In this document: piece after piece, positions 23,924 through 35,596 of the stretch | Position numbering within the stretch: position 1 is the stretch's first letter | Layout: the number at the start of each line of letters is the position of its first letter | From: Setaria digitata | Taxonomy: Eukaryota > Nematoda > Chromadorea > Rhabditida > Setariidae | Length of the DNA: 36,383 bases | Assembly: GCA_003640385.1 (NCBI GenBank) | Contig: RCAB01000574.1 | Coordinates: 1-36,383, forward strand | Reading direction: 5' to 3' | Program-made: the position numbers and the translations under genes | Notes under the pieces: generated by a model | Told to the model about the DNA's origin: nothing | The model's input: only the letters and a program-made list of their open reading frames with translations | Database searches by the model: none

Positions 23924-26460
23924 ATGGCAACTGGCGATGGTGGCGATGATAATGAAGTGATGGTTGATCAGTCAATTGAGGGAGAAAGGGAGGAGGATCA
24001 AAGGTTACGTCGGAATCTCTTCGATTTGAATGAATTTAATCCCGATTCAGAGGTGATTATTGCTATCTGAAATTATTTTTCTTTCCTTTTTCTCTTTTTG
24101 TAAGAAATAATTGTAAGCTATACATTCATACAATGGTTAGTCTCATTCACATTTCAACACCTTGTTATCTATATTTATATCCCCGGTGAAAAAGAATTAT
24201 AAAGAAAACTCATAGTAATAGAATGAAAGCTTGGAGGTGAAGTTAAAATAAATTTTGGACTTTCTTATTTTCATATAATTAAGTCATTTTCTGAATATTT
24301 CTTTCAGACAGTAGATCTAGTTCAATGTCGTATCGACGCTGTTCCTGATCTTTCAAGATTCACTCAGTTGAAGGTATTTTTACTCTTCTTTTGTACGACT
24401 GCTAATGAAATGTATTCTCTTTGTTTTATATCTTTATATGTATCGTCTCCTTTTTTTCATTTAGTTGTTTGAAATGAAATTTTTTTACTGCATAATATTA
24501 TAAGCTGTTGGGCAACTGTTTATTTAGCGTATGTTATTAGTGGAGCAGCTCATTGTAATTTGTGTATATTATTTTCCAACTACATGTTTTAAAGGAACTC
24601 TGTCTGCGGCAAAATTTGTTATCATCACTCAACGATCACCTTGTAGTCACCACTCTTACCCAGCTTGATTTATACGACAATCAGATTGAGGTAAACTATT
24701 TTTACATCAAGTTCATTATTAACATCATAAATTAATCTTTGTGGAGTCGTACCGATAGCAGATTGTCTTATAATGATACACTTGGAAAGCTGTTTTTAAA
24801 GATTGAAAAGGAATTTTTTCTTAAAATGAAAGCTGTTTCAAGTGAACAGAAGTAGCCCGTGCGAAGCTGCAAGTGCTACAGTAATACGAAGGAAAAGTAC
24901 ATTGCTAGAAAAATAAAGTTGCTGGTGATATTGCAGGTTATTTCAAATCTCGATGCGCTGATCAATCTTGAAATTCTTGATTTAAGCTACAATCGGATTA
25001 GAAAAATTGAGGGCTTGTCTGCTTTGCACAATTTAAAACGTCTTTATCTGGTGCATAATAAAATTGAGAAAATTAGTGGTTTGCAATCACTTATGAAGCT
25101 TGAAGTGCTCGAGCTTGGTGATAATCGAATTAAGGTTACTTTCTGCGTGGCCACTTTCTTCCTTTACTTTTTTTGACATTAGTGATTCTTATAGGTTTTA
25201 GTCCAAATATATTTATTTTTTAGAAATTGGAAAACATTGGACATCTCCAAGAGCTTCGAGAATTGTATATCGGAAAAAATAAAATCCAGAATTTCGAGAA
25301 TTTAGAAAACTTAACGAATCTTACCGTGCTTAGTGCTCCAGTTAGATTTTTCACCTTTCATATTTTAAAAGAGATTGTTTGATTTTTTAAATCAATTAAG
25401 GTTCTGTTGACATTCTTCGAGAGTGTATCTGACATTTTAATGCGCATGGTTTATGTCTTGTTTTCTCTCTTACAGGCAAATCGTTTAACTGGTTTACGCG
25501 GTATTGCGACGCTTACTGAACTCGTTGAACTTCATGTCAGTGATCAGGGGATTGAATCTTTAACCGAACTTACACATCAGGTTTTGTTTAAGTTTTGCAG
25601 TGTTCCTCTCCATTCTTTCAGCACTTCGTTTATTAAAAAAAGAAAATTATCTTGAAAAATTATGAAGGATTCATCAATATGAGTTTATCTATCTCTTGAA
25701 ATATTAAAATACTTTGCAGAAAAAGCTGACAATAATTGATGCGGCGAACAATAAGATAGCTAAATTGGATGGCCTCATTCATTTAACTCAGTTAGAAGAC
25801 ATATGGGTAAATTTAATCATTAAGAGCGTTTAGAAATTATGAATAACAGCTTTTTGAAAAACTTGCCAAGTCTCTCATAGCAGTTGTCAGTAGACATACT
25901 ACTACAAAGAACTGAAGCAACTGTTGGAAATAATGCATGTGAGAATAATTTTTGCACGTAGTAAATAGTTATTCCAGCTATTTTTACATGTACTATTTCC
26001 ACTTGATGTAGATGAAGAAATGAAAAAAAAAAAAAAAAAAAAAATGAACTGAAGCATAATTCAAAAAATGAACTGAAGCATAATTCATTTTCTTGGAACT
26101 TGTAATGATCCTTAAAATTAAAAGATTCATACAAGAAGCTCCAAACAGTACTTTAAAAACTTCGATATTGTAGAACTGATTCGGTGAACTAAAAAAAAAG
26201 TAGTTTTTCAATTTCATTTTTTCTTTAAATTTCATAAAACTCTTACACATCTTCTTTTTTTTTTTTTTTGTTTGTTTCAGTTGAATGACAATGAAATATC
26301 AGATTGGAATGAATTGTTAAAGCTTTCTAAATTATCTGCTTTGAGAACGATTTACCTGGAGAGAAATCCTATCTATAAAGTGGACCAGAGCAGTTACCGA
26401 AGGAAGGTAATGTTAAGCTTACCCCAGATTACGCAGATTGATGCTACTTTATGTCGTTGA
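23924..26460 (+). CDS. sds-22: SDS22 / PPP1R7, leucine-rich-repeat regulator of protein phosphatase 1
   Basis: SDS22 binds the PP1 catalytic subunit and controls its maturation and localisation. Exons: 23924-24052, 24308-24373, 24595-24690, 24937-25134, 25224-25340, 25476-25580, 25720-25806, 26281-26460; every intron is phase 0, giving 325 residues (human 360). After an acidic N terminus come about eleven 22-residue SDS22-class repeats with L-x-x-L-x-L-x-x-N-x-I signatures, for example LDLYDNQIE, LDLSYNRIRKIEGL, LYLVHNKIEKISGL and LELGDNRIK. The LRR cap YLERNPIYK and the tail SSYRRKVMLSLPQITQIDATL match the human tail QYRRKVMLALPSVRQIDAT closely. Phase-0 introns falling near repeat borders fit a repeat-built gene. 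Intron 7 carries a small duplication and a poly-A run. Confidence 0.96.
26035..26085. repeat. Tandem 24-base duplication in sds-22 intron 7
   Basis: AATGAACTGAAGCATAATTC occurs twice in direct succession after a poly-A run that begins near 26022. It is intronic, and the ORFs across it are not coding. Confidence 0.85.
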
Positions 26461-28651
26461 AAGGTTTAATGTTATCAGCCCTTGTATTCATGCTGTTGAT
26501 AGGTTACTGTGTTGATTTTATTGTTGTTATTATTTAACAATTGGTACTTTGCTGCTACCACTCTTGTCGTGCAAACTACTGCAAAATCAGTGATTCTTTG
26601 CTTAATGGTATCCTCTAAGTCATGATTTAATGGTGTTGTTTTTTCCTGTTGTAATTAATTATAACTCGCAGCTTATTCAAATACAGTTGTTCATTAGGGA
26701 ACGAGTTTCCGCTTAGTATTTTACGATTGACCAATAGAAAAGGAATGAATTACATCAATTTTATGAGTTTTGGGTTACTCACCAGTACATCCTTTTTGAC
26801 AGTATCGTGAGAAGGATGTGTTTTATAAAACTCCAAATCATTTCCCTATTTATATCATCAATTAATTCATGTTTCAACGAAAAGCACATCTACACCTACT
26901 CCATATTGTTTTGCTCTTATGTGTACTTAAAATGTACATAGTTCTTAATTGTGTTCTTTATTTGGCTTTTTTGTTTATGTCTTTGTATTGAGATGTACAA
27001 AAAAAAAAGAAAAAATTCTGAATGTCGGATTTATTTATTCATTCAAATGAAGTAACGAAAATTAATTTGCAAACAGAACGCTTTTTATGCCATTGAAAAA
27101 GTGTTATGTTTGCAGAAAGATTTCATGTTGAAATAGCTGCATATAGCCCACGGCATTGGCTGTGCTACTATTCCATACAATCTAAATCTAGTCTTCGAAT
27201 AGAACGAGAAATATTGAGCTCATGCAGAAAAACCCAGTTAAATTGCTTTCAACTTTCAAGAATATAATGGCTTTCTTTCTCTGTCTCTGTCCCTCTCTCT
27301 CTCATCGATTCGAAAACTTATGAAATATGCAGGACTTCGGGATGAATAGTTATGAAACTTATATTCAGGCCTTAGTGAGTTTTTGCAATAAATTAAATAA
27401 GAATATTACTTCGTATTTTATGCTAATATTATTTGTTATTCTATACATGCGATATATCGCTTATGATTGTCGTAATTTACAGACGGTACTACAGTACACT
27501 TCAATTTTTAAATACCGTAATCCAGAACTTGTTCAAAAATTTTTTCTTTTATATGAAATCATTTCGTGACAATCGCATTAAGACAGCAGCATATGAAAGA
27601 ATTTATTTCCATCTAACTCATTGCTTTGACACATCCTATTGGCTTAATGATCCGTAGAATGGAAACTGCAATATTATGATTTGTTAATTAACCAATAATT
27701 TGGGTGAAGGATGTGCTGAGAGTTCAACGATCATCTTTTGCAGAAGAAGAGACTGTACAAAATTAATTCGATAACTGGAAATTTTGCTCTTGAAATAATT
27801 TTAAAACGAAAATTTTGATTTCCCCAAATTGTCTCTTGCCAATAAAATTTGAACCAATTTTTTAAAATTAAAATAAGAGCTAGAAATTTTGGGAGATGTT
27901 GAGGACTGTAGCGATTGAAAATGAATTAAATCTTGAGCATATTTAAATTGAAATCTTCTGCTAAAATATAACTGCATTAAGTGCTTTACTGTTTTTGCTC
28001 TAATTAATAACTTAAATTTTTTTCCTCCTCTGCAATTTTTGTTGTGAAATGACTTGCTTTTTTTTTTCATTGAAATTAGTTCTCCAAAAGTGCAATCTTT
28101 CGCTTTTCTCTAATTTTCAAAGTTCCGTTTTTCCTGCCGAGAATTAATGAAAATTAAATGATGAAATTTTGTGAAATGTTTCGCTTTCGTTTTTTGTTTA
28201 CATATGGGTACATTTTAAAACTGTTCACTTTCGACAAGTGATCATCACTACACTTTGGTGAACACTTTTAATTTTTGTATTCTGGAAATGTCAACTGTAG
28301 TAGATTAAGTTAACACTTGGTGATAGTAATCACTTTATCATATTGTTACCAGGTATTATTACCTTTTTGCTTTATTGTAATTAAGACTATGTGCTGATCG
28401 CCCTATTGCTTTATCACAATGCTGACTATATGCAGATAATTCTATCAGTTTATCATGATTTCAGTATAGTATGCTCTTTTATTATTTTGTTATAATTATA
28501 GCTATTTGTTGATATTTCGTTATTTCATTATAATTATTATAATATGCTGATCGTTTTATCACTTTATCATAATTATAGTTCTCTACTAATGAATTTTTGA
28601 TCGTAAAAATATGTTTATCAAAGTATAATTTCATGCTTTATTTGATGCAGG
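26461..28651. other. Intergenic between sds-22 and carboxypeptidase Q
   Basis: About 2.2 kb, AT-rich, holding the sds-22 3' UTR and the next promoter. An 80-codon plus ORF at 27327-27569 and an overlapping 74-codon ORF at 27433-27657 are open but unrecognised and not supported by clear splice joins. Several ATCACTTTATCAT-like phrases recur loosely between 28240 and 28580. No RNA gene or transposon is seen. Confidence 0.45.
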
Positions 28652-28847
28652 ATGTCATTCGTATTCTCACTTATTTTCATAATCAGTATAGCATTTGTTA
28701 CTGCTACCGATCAGAATTATATAAGAAAGACGGTTTGTTGTTTTCAATTTTTAGCTATAAATTAATAAAAGTAAGTATTTAGGAATTCTCTTCTCTATAT
28801 CAGTTTGTTTTAGTTTCAAGTTAAAGTTTAATTTTAATTAAAGTTTT

Positions 28848-28881
<34 letters not shown>

Positions 28882-31800
28882 GATGCAAAAGAATTCAATA
28901 ATTTCAGTTTTACTCAAAAATAAAAATAAAATATATTTTCTGTTAATGTCGAAGAAAATCGAAATGTCATGCAGAGAAACTAAACGAGGATAGTTGTATT
29001 CATCTGAAATGGTGCAAGATATATTATTTCCTTTGAATAAACTTACAACATAGAACTGAAATAATTTTTATTCGTCAAAAAGAAAAAATATGTTCGTTAT
29101 ATTGCAACATAACTGAAATCTTTTTCTTTTCTCTGTTGCAGAAATAAAAATGAAAATATCAAATTTCATTCTGCCAAATATTTTTTTTTTATCAATTGAT
29201 TAATTGTTTTTTATGTCCTCAAAAATTTATTCATTGTTATTCCATGCATCTAAATGCATAAGGTGTGTCATAAAAAAAAACAGCGAAAAATGTAAAGAAA
29301 ATTTTTCATTAATCTGATAAATACCAAAAATGAGTCATTTATCAGTTATGTAAAAGTTTTCATTTTAAATTCTTCACCTCAAATTTGCAATGCACATTAA
29401 TGTGGAATAAATTTTAAATTTTTGAATGAATTAAATGATATAAAATAAACTTTAAGAGGTATATTATCTTTTTTTTGTTGATAATTTACAAAAAAGAAAC
29501 CTTCGGAATGTTCAATATCCAGCACTTTAAAGCTAATATCTATATGCTACATTATTCATTTTCTGCTTTAATTTTTGATTAAATTTCAATAAAATTTTCT
29601 TTAAATACACTGGAGAAATCGAACTGTGAAGCTATTAACTGATAGATGCAATCATTTGTTCTAGTTCGAGAATGATGCCACCGAACTGATCCGTTATATC
29701 ACAAAAGGCAAGGGGGTTGGATTGGCTTATCAGTGGCTTAGTGCATTAGTTGATGGCTTTGGACATCGTATGATTGGATCGGAGAGTTTGGAACAGTAAG
29801 TTTCGCATATGATAATTGTTTTTGGGTCGAGAAATCTTTTTGAAGATGCAATTTCAAAGAATTGATAAAAGAAGAAGATGAAGAGCTGATAATTTTTTTT
29901 TCAAATCAGATATCAAAGCTGAAAATATCACTGAATCAGTTACAGCAGTAAAGCAGCAATTTCATGATTTCCTAGGTCAATTGATTTTTTGGTGAAAAGT
30001 TTGAAGAAAGATGGTTTCGATGACGTCCACACTGAAGAAGTGCCGAATTTACCGCATTGGATTCGCGGTGATGACGTGGTCGAATTAATTAGTAATTAAA
30101 ATTTATTCTTTTACTTGAACTAGAAATTATATTTTAAAAGTAAAGCAAAGTAGAAAGAGGAAAGCATATAAATGTAAGATTTGATTTAAGACTTGATAAA
30201 AAATTTGAATGATTTTAATTCTCATAGGAAAGTGCGAAATCAAATTTATTTGGAAATAAATTATCAGATTTAAGACAGTCAACTTGGAAAAAAATTTCAA
30301 TAAATCTTTTTTTTTTTTTTTTTGTTTCTTCAACTTTTAATGCAGGTAAGGTGTGTATTACTTCAAAATAAAGCGAATTAAAAAATGAACCTTTATAAAA
30401 TTTTCTAATAAACGCCTCTTTGCATCCGATTTTTATAGGAAATATGTTACAAAAAAAAGAAACATAAAAATTCCACAAACTTTTCTCTACAATCTTTTTT
30501 CATCGTAAACATAGTAGTTCGTAAAAATTACACAAATATAATGAATCCTGAACTGTTTGAAAGTTGGATTTTCTATTTCCATCTATGAAATTCAATTTTC
30601 ATTATTTTTTCTTTTTTTAATTTTGTCAGATAAATAATTTTAGTTTTTTTTTTTAAAGAATTTTTGTTTCTCCTTTCGCTTCTATATTTTCAATTATTGC
30701 AATCTTTTTTCTTTCTTTTAGAAAACTTTTTTATTGTTAATTTTCAGAACCACGACGTCAACGACTTAATGTGCTTGCAGTCGGTGGATGTGAACCAGCT
30801 GATATAACTGGTGAAGTTGTGGTCATTCGTGACCTTGATGATGCTAAGGTTGTACTTTAGAAATAAGCAAATTTGATTACAAAAACACACATAATTTATT
30901 AAAAATATAAATTATTTAACCGAAATTAAAATTTTAAATAAATATTTCATTTCTAGTTTTCGATTTATTTATTATTGAAATGTAACAAATTTAGCTTGCA
31001 TTTTCTTTCAGCAACTGAATGTCAATGGAAAAATTGTCGTAACAGCACAGGAATTTAAAGGTTACTTCGAGACGGTCAAGTATCGTCGTTCTGCAAAATT
31101 ACTGAAATCACTGGGTGCTATTGGAGTTCTGGTAAAATCAATCACATCATTTTCCATCAATTCACCTCATACGGGTAGTGGTGCAGGTTAATAATATACC
31201 TTAATGGGCAATTTACTTAATTTCTCCTTAATAATGTGTAGACTAGTTTTTTTTTTTTTTTTTTAACTGTTCCAATTTGCGGCAAATTTATCCTTCCTTA
31301 GGCTAAGTTGTTGAATTATTGTTTAATTATCTCTAGGCTAATTAACTTCTCTCTTTTTTCTTTTCTCGTCAGCCGAATTATGTGACAAAATAGCCAATGA
31401 AGTGTGAGGAAAGTTCTTTTAGAGGAAGAATTTCAGAAGGAATTGGGATTCCAGTTGCCTGCTTGACAACTGAAGAAGCCAGCATGATCGATCGAATGTA
31501 CCGGAGGGGTGAAAAAATTGTAATTCGAATGAATATGAAATCGCATAGCGCGAATCCTATCACATCTAGAAACGTCATCTTCCAAATAACCGGTTATGCA
31601 GTCTTCTTTTTCCTTTATTATTATTATTATTATTATTATTATTGTTGTTATTATTATTATTGTTATTGTTATTATTATTATTATTAGTATCATTATTATT
31701 ACCATCGTCCAACTGATAAACATTATAATGGTGTAGCATTTTCGGAAGGATTTTCATTTTCATTTCCTCATTTTTCTTTTCTTTTTTTAAAGCATTATTT

Positions 31801-33581
31801 AAAAAATGATTATTTCATGAATGGGAAAAACTGATACTTTTATCTGGACTTGAATAATTTAATGAACAGGTCGAGAATTTCCATCTGAAGTGATATTACT
31901 AACAGCACACCTGGACAGTTGGGATGTTGGCCAAGGAGCAATGGATGATGCAGGTGGTTGTGCTGCCATATGGAGTGCTTTGCATTCGTTGAAACAACTG
32001 GGCATGACAAATGATGTTTTCAGGCCAAGACGGTTCAAGTTTTATTTTTTAACAATGCATAACTATTTGCAAGCAGTTTTAATTTGTTTAGTTTAAGCCA
32101 TATGGCCTTAAACTGATGGCTAAAAATAATATCCTACAGGTCTAAGGAATCAAATGCATTTTTTTAAGAAAAAATTTTAATTAACTTTTTTGTCTAGTTT
32201 AACTGATTGCTGATCAATCACTGATCAATCAGTTAAACTTTCATGTTTTTTTTTCCTTTTTTTTTTTGTAATTGTTTATTTATTCTTTCATATTAAAAGA
32301 AAAAAAAATGATGATTTCAAAGATTTTTGTTAGCTGACCGTAATTTAGGACTATTCGAGGCATATTTTGGACTGCAGAAGAGCAAGGATTTTTGGGCGCA
32401 AAACATTACTACAACACTCATAAAAATTATGCAAATGAGACATTTTTTTTCGTATCTGAAACTGATACAGGAGCATTTAAGCCAACCAATTGGCTATCTC
32501 ATCTTGCCTATAGTGCTAATATGCAGCAGGTGAATGAATTTAGTATATTCATAAAATGGTCTTTTCTTTTAGGAATTCTTCTTTTCAACTTCCAAATTTA
32601 TATTGAAATTCATCAACGTGATAAATTGCTTATTTTCCATCTTTGAAATAATTTTATTCCTTCAAAATTTCAAATAGCTTAACCCATCTGTACTAAGTTT
32701 TCGTCGTTTAAAAGAATTTCTTTTTGAGTTCGAACGACTGAATCAAATAGTAAGCCTGCTGAACATAAATGGTTTACCGATTGGCTTGAGGAATAGTTCC
32801 AGTCAGGTTATTCCTTATTTATTTTTTTATAATTATAAAAAAAAAAAACTGCCATAACAGTGAATTGGTGAAGTCATTGTTATTTCGCTTTTTGTTATAA
32901 TATTCAATGAGGAAAAATCCTCCAGAAATCACTGATTCATTCAATTCAATCGAAGATTTACTCTGTTGACTATAGGCGATAAATTAATTTGATGAAGAAT
33001 TGAAAAATTTAAAATAATTTCAGCAGCTTAATAACTGCTTATTAGAGATTTTATTTATTTTTTTTGCATTTATGAACAGCTATTTAGATGTTTAGCAGGA
33101 CAGGAATCATCCTAAAAAAAAAAATCCCTAGGAAAAAATCCTAGGAAAAAAAAAATGAACAGCTATTTAGATGTTTAGCAGGACAGGAATCATCCTAAAA
33201 AAAAAAATCCCTAGGAAAAAAAAAATCCTAGAAAAATCCCTAGGAAGTGTTACAAATTGATTCATCATTCACATTACTATGTAAGAAAAAATTATAATGA
33301 AATAAAAATTTACGCCGAAGTGATTTGAATCTTATTAATTTTAGCATTATCAATTTTAGGGTGATGTAAGATTTTGGGCGTTTGATGGAGTACCATCAGT
33401 TAATTACTTACCTGATAAAGCTGTCGATTATTATTTCTATTTCCATCATACCGATGGCGACTACATAACTATATTCAAGGATGGAGATTTAGAATATACG
33501 GCAGCAATTTTTGCCGTTTTGGGTCATGTCATTGCTAACATGGATGATTGGGGGAATGCCATGCTTGCCCATACCAAATAA
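28652..33581 (+). CDS. Carboxypeptidase Q-type M28 metallopeptidase (plasma glutamate carboxypeptidase family), secreted
   Basis: Family members hydrolyse dipeptides in lysosomes or outside the cell using two zinc ions. Exons: 28652-28732, 29665-29795, 29976-30091, 30748-30848, 31012-31186, 31437-31592, 31870-32032, 32349-32529, 32678-32806, 33360-33581; phases agree, 484 residues (human 472). Residues 1-18 or so form a signal peptide (MSFVFSLIFIISIAFVTA). Matches include the KTFEND start of the mature part, SINSPHTG, and AHLDSWDVGQGAMDD with H267, D269 and D279, WTAEEQG with E318 and E319, ETDTG with D347, and FHHTDGD with H440/H441, so all metal-binding and catalytic positions appear present. 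The ATG is one base after a GATGCAG acceptor, consistent with trans-splicing. Exon 6 uses the AG at 31436; an earlier AG at 31373 leads to a stop. Confidence 0.95.
28849..28879. repeat. Poly-T run of about 30 bases
   Basis: An uninterrupted T tract in the first intron of the carboxypeptidase Q gene. Length is prone to sequencing error. Confidence 0.9.
31612..31706. repeat. TTA/ATT trinucleotide microsatellite
   Basis: Imperfect (TTA)n with TTG interruptions in carboxypeptidase Q intron 6, directly after the exon 6 donor at 31593. It produces spurious poly-Tyr, poly-Asn and poly-Ile ORFs on both strands. Confidence 0.93.
33072..33245. repeat. 83-base tandem duplication with CCTAGG motifs
   Basis: A unit starting ATGAACAGCTATTTAGATGT at 33072 is repeated at 33155, a period of 83. 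Each copy ends in A-rich text with palindromic CCTAGG, three to four times in all. It lies in the last intron of carboxypeptidase Q. Confidence 0.9.
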
Positions 33582-33974
33582 AGTCCATTTTGAAGATTTA
33601 TTTTTTCCAATTTTTCCAATTGAGCAGTGGAAGCTGAAATTTCGAAGTATAATATCTTTATTTTTTTATTTTAGTATTCCTATATCTCTCGAAAAATAAA
33701 ATAATTCCTCGCGAAAGTTTGTTTCTCTAATAGGAGTTTATCAGTACAATAAACTATGGATCATCGTTCACACCTATTTGTAGTTCCATTTATTAAGTTA
33801 AGTAAAAGTTCTTCACCTGAAGATTTAACATAAATTCAAGAATTTTTCTCGCATAGAAAGGACGGAACGAAGAAACAGTTTCCGTTTAGCATATTATACA
33901 TACAATTTTCAGCACTGATTTCGATGAACAAATGTAAATACGTGGACAGCAAAAGATGATAATTAGTTAATTAG
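33582..33974. other. Convergent 3' region after carboxypeptidase Q
   Basis: About 390 bases between two converging genes. Plus-strand AATAAA occurs at 33695-33700, about 115 bases past the carboxypeptidase stop, and again at 33748-33753. Nothing else recognised. Confidence 0.6.
33695..33700 (+). promoter_or_regulatory. Candidate polyadenylation signal of carboxypeptidase Q
   Basis: AATAAA at typical nematode 3' UTR distance from the TAA at 33579-33581; a second copy 50 bases on is an alternative. Confidence 0.45.
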
Positions 33975-35596
33975 CTACTTGTAGTTCACATTTGGCTTTA
34001 AAATTGAATTAAATGTATTAAGCCAATGTTTGAGAGGTATTTCAACGCTGCGATCGTGTACAATTAAATCGGATCCCAGCAAACTGTTACCTTGCATATT
34101 GACTAGTCGTAAATTTCCACTTGACCAGTCTAGACCTAAATTAACATCATCGTGTGATTACTGATATAGGATAAATATTATAATATCATATAGATATATC
34201 GAGCAAAAAAAATCTGAAATGCTTTAAATATATTAGATTTTTTATATTTATATAAAGATATTAAATTTAAAAAAAATAAAAGTGTGAGAAACTTTTAGTT
34301 TTTGGTATTATACAAATAGTTGTTAATAAAAATATATAATTCGACGGAACTGGAAAAGAATAGACCAAAAAAAAAGAAATTATGGAATGGATAAGTCGTT
34401 CATTTGTTTTTAACTCTTCGAAATTTTAATTAATTTGAAAATTTCATCCCAATTTAATTGAACTTTTAATATGCACTTTTCGAAGCAATCAAAATTTCAC
34501 CTCGTCGACTAAATTTTCCGATAATTGAATCCAGTACTGGGTTATCATTTCTACTCTCGGATAAAATAAAACGGTCAAAATTACTTCCGCCAGTGTCCAA
34601 ATGTGCCGAAGGCCTGTGGTTTTGGTTAAATTTCATGGGAGACTGAAAGTTTATGACTTGTTAAAAATATTCCGAATGAATTAACCTTCAACTATTTATA
34701 AATTAATAAATTTCAGAAGAAATTCGGCTCATATTATAAAATCCGTGTTAAATAAAATATATAAATTCAGTCCAAACAAAGCCTAAATTGATCTCAACTG
34801 AAATCAATTTTATTAAGAATTTTTTACCCAAACGAAACAAGTTCAAAAATATCACATAATAATTAACTACTGGTGTGAAATATTTAGGATAAATATAAGT
34901 ATGCTGACCTGGTGATTGATCACATTTGAGCTCGATTGATTTCTGCTCAATATTTGGATGATATTACTAAGCAAATTAATGATATTTGCTGTGCTGAATT
35001 TTGATTAGTCATTAATTTTATGAAAAATATTTAAATGATTTCCATTTCTCCATTACCAGTTCACATACTCAGCACCTTAACAAAAGTGAGCCTTTTTCAG
35101 GTTCAGAAATGCAAAAATTACATTAAATTAATGTAAAAACAACTTGACAGTTGAACTTGCATAGTTCTCTAAAAAAAGAAAAAAAATTCAACTATGCCTC
35201 ATTGTTCATCCAGGAATAAATTTTGACTAATTCTTTTTCCGAAAAACTAAAATGTCTGAAGACTAGAAAAACCTGCTAGGAAGTTGATGTCGTGAGACAA
35301 CTGCATTTCGACCATTTTCCTGAGTGACCCACTGCTCCCGTCCTGTTATAGGCTGTTCCTTTACTTTTTCTTCACCCGACGTTTCACCATCTAAATTGGT
35401 TCCAAAAATATGTTTGCTTAAATGAATTTCTTGTCAAATAATTAAAAAACTTTTTTTTTCAAGAAAATAAATAGTTACTTTGTAAAGCTTACTTTGAACT
35501 TGAAAATGAAAAGCTTACTTTGAACTTGGAAATGAACCAAATGAAAATTATACCGGTTAAAAGGATGCAAATAGCAAGAATTTCTAATGCCTGCAT
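33975..35596 (-). CDS. Hypothetical N-terminally anchored small protein, exon joins partly unresolved
   Basis: Not recognised. Segments on minus that look coding: 35596 to 35519 or 35493 (ATG, then a membrane anchor with LEILAICILLTGIIFIW), about 35416 or 35390 to 35273 (acidic, with SGEEKVKEQPITGREQW), 34642-34501 (with NQNHRPSAHLDTGG and VLDSIIGKFSRR), and 34135-33975 (with LDWSSGNLRLVN, HDRSVEIPLKHW, stop TAG). The last two join cleanly in phase 1. The second donor (35493) and the acceptor at 35416 join in phase 2. The join from 35273 (phase 2) to 34642 (phase 0) does not fit, so an exon is missed or a boundary is wrong. A cytosolic domain behind a signal anchor is likely. Its N-terminal layout recalls DDRGK1, but the C-terminal part does not. 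Confidence 0.55.
35493..35545 (-). repeat. 26-base tandem duplication containing a 5' splice site
   Basis: On minus, AAGTTCAAAGTAAGCTTT occurs twice 26 bases apart, giving two identical donor contexts (AAA|GTAAGC) after 35519 and 35493. It lies at the end of the anchor-encoding exon of the hypothetical protein. Confidence 0.9.

Noticed and set aside
25820..26250. Minus ORFs of 104 and 85 codons with poly-Phe
   Set aside because: They lie in sds-22 intron 7 over a poly-A run and a 24-base duplication.
31397..31763. Long ORFs with poly-Tyr, poly-Asn or poly-Ile on both strands
   Set aside because: The first part is true exon 6 of carboxypeptidase Q; the repeats come from the intronic TTA microsatellite, and the opposite-strand ORFs are shadows.
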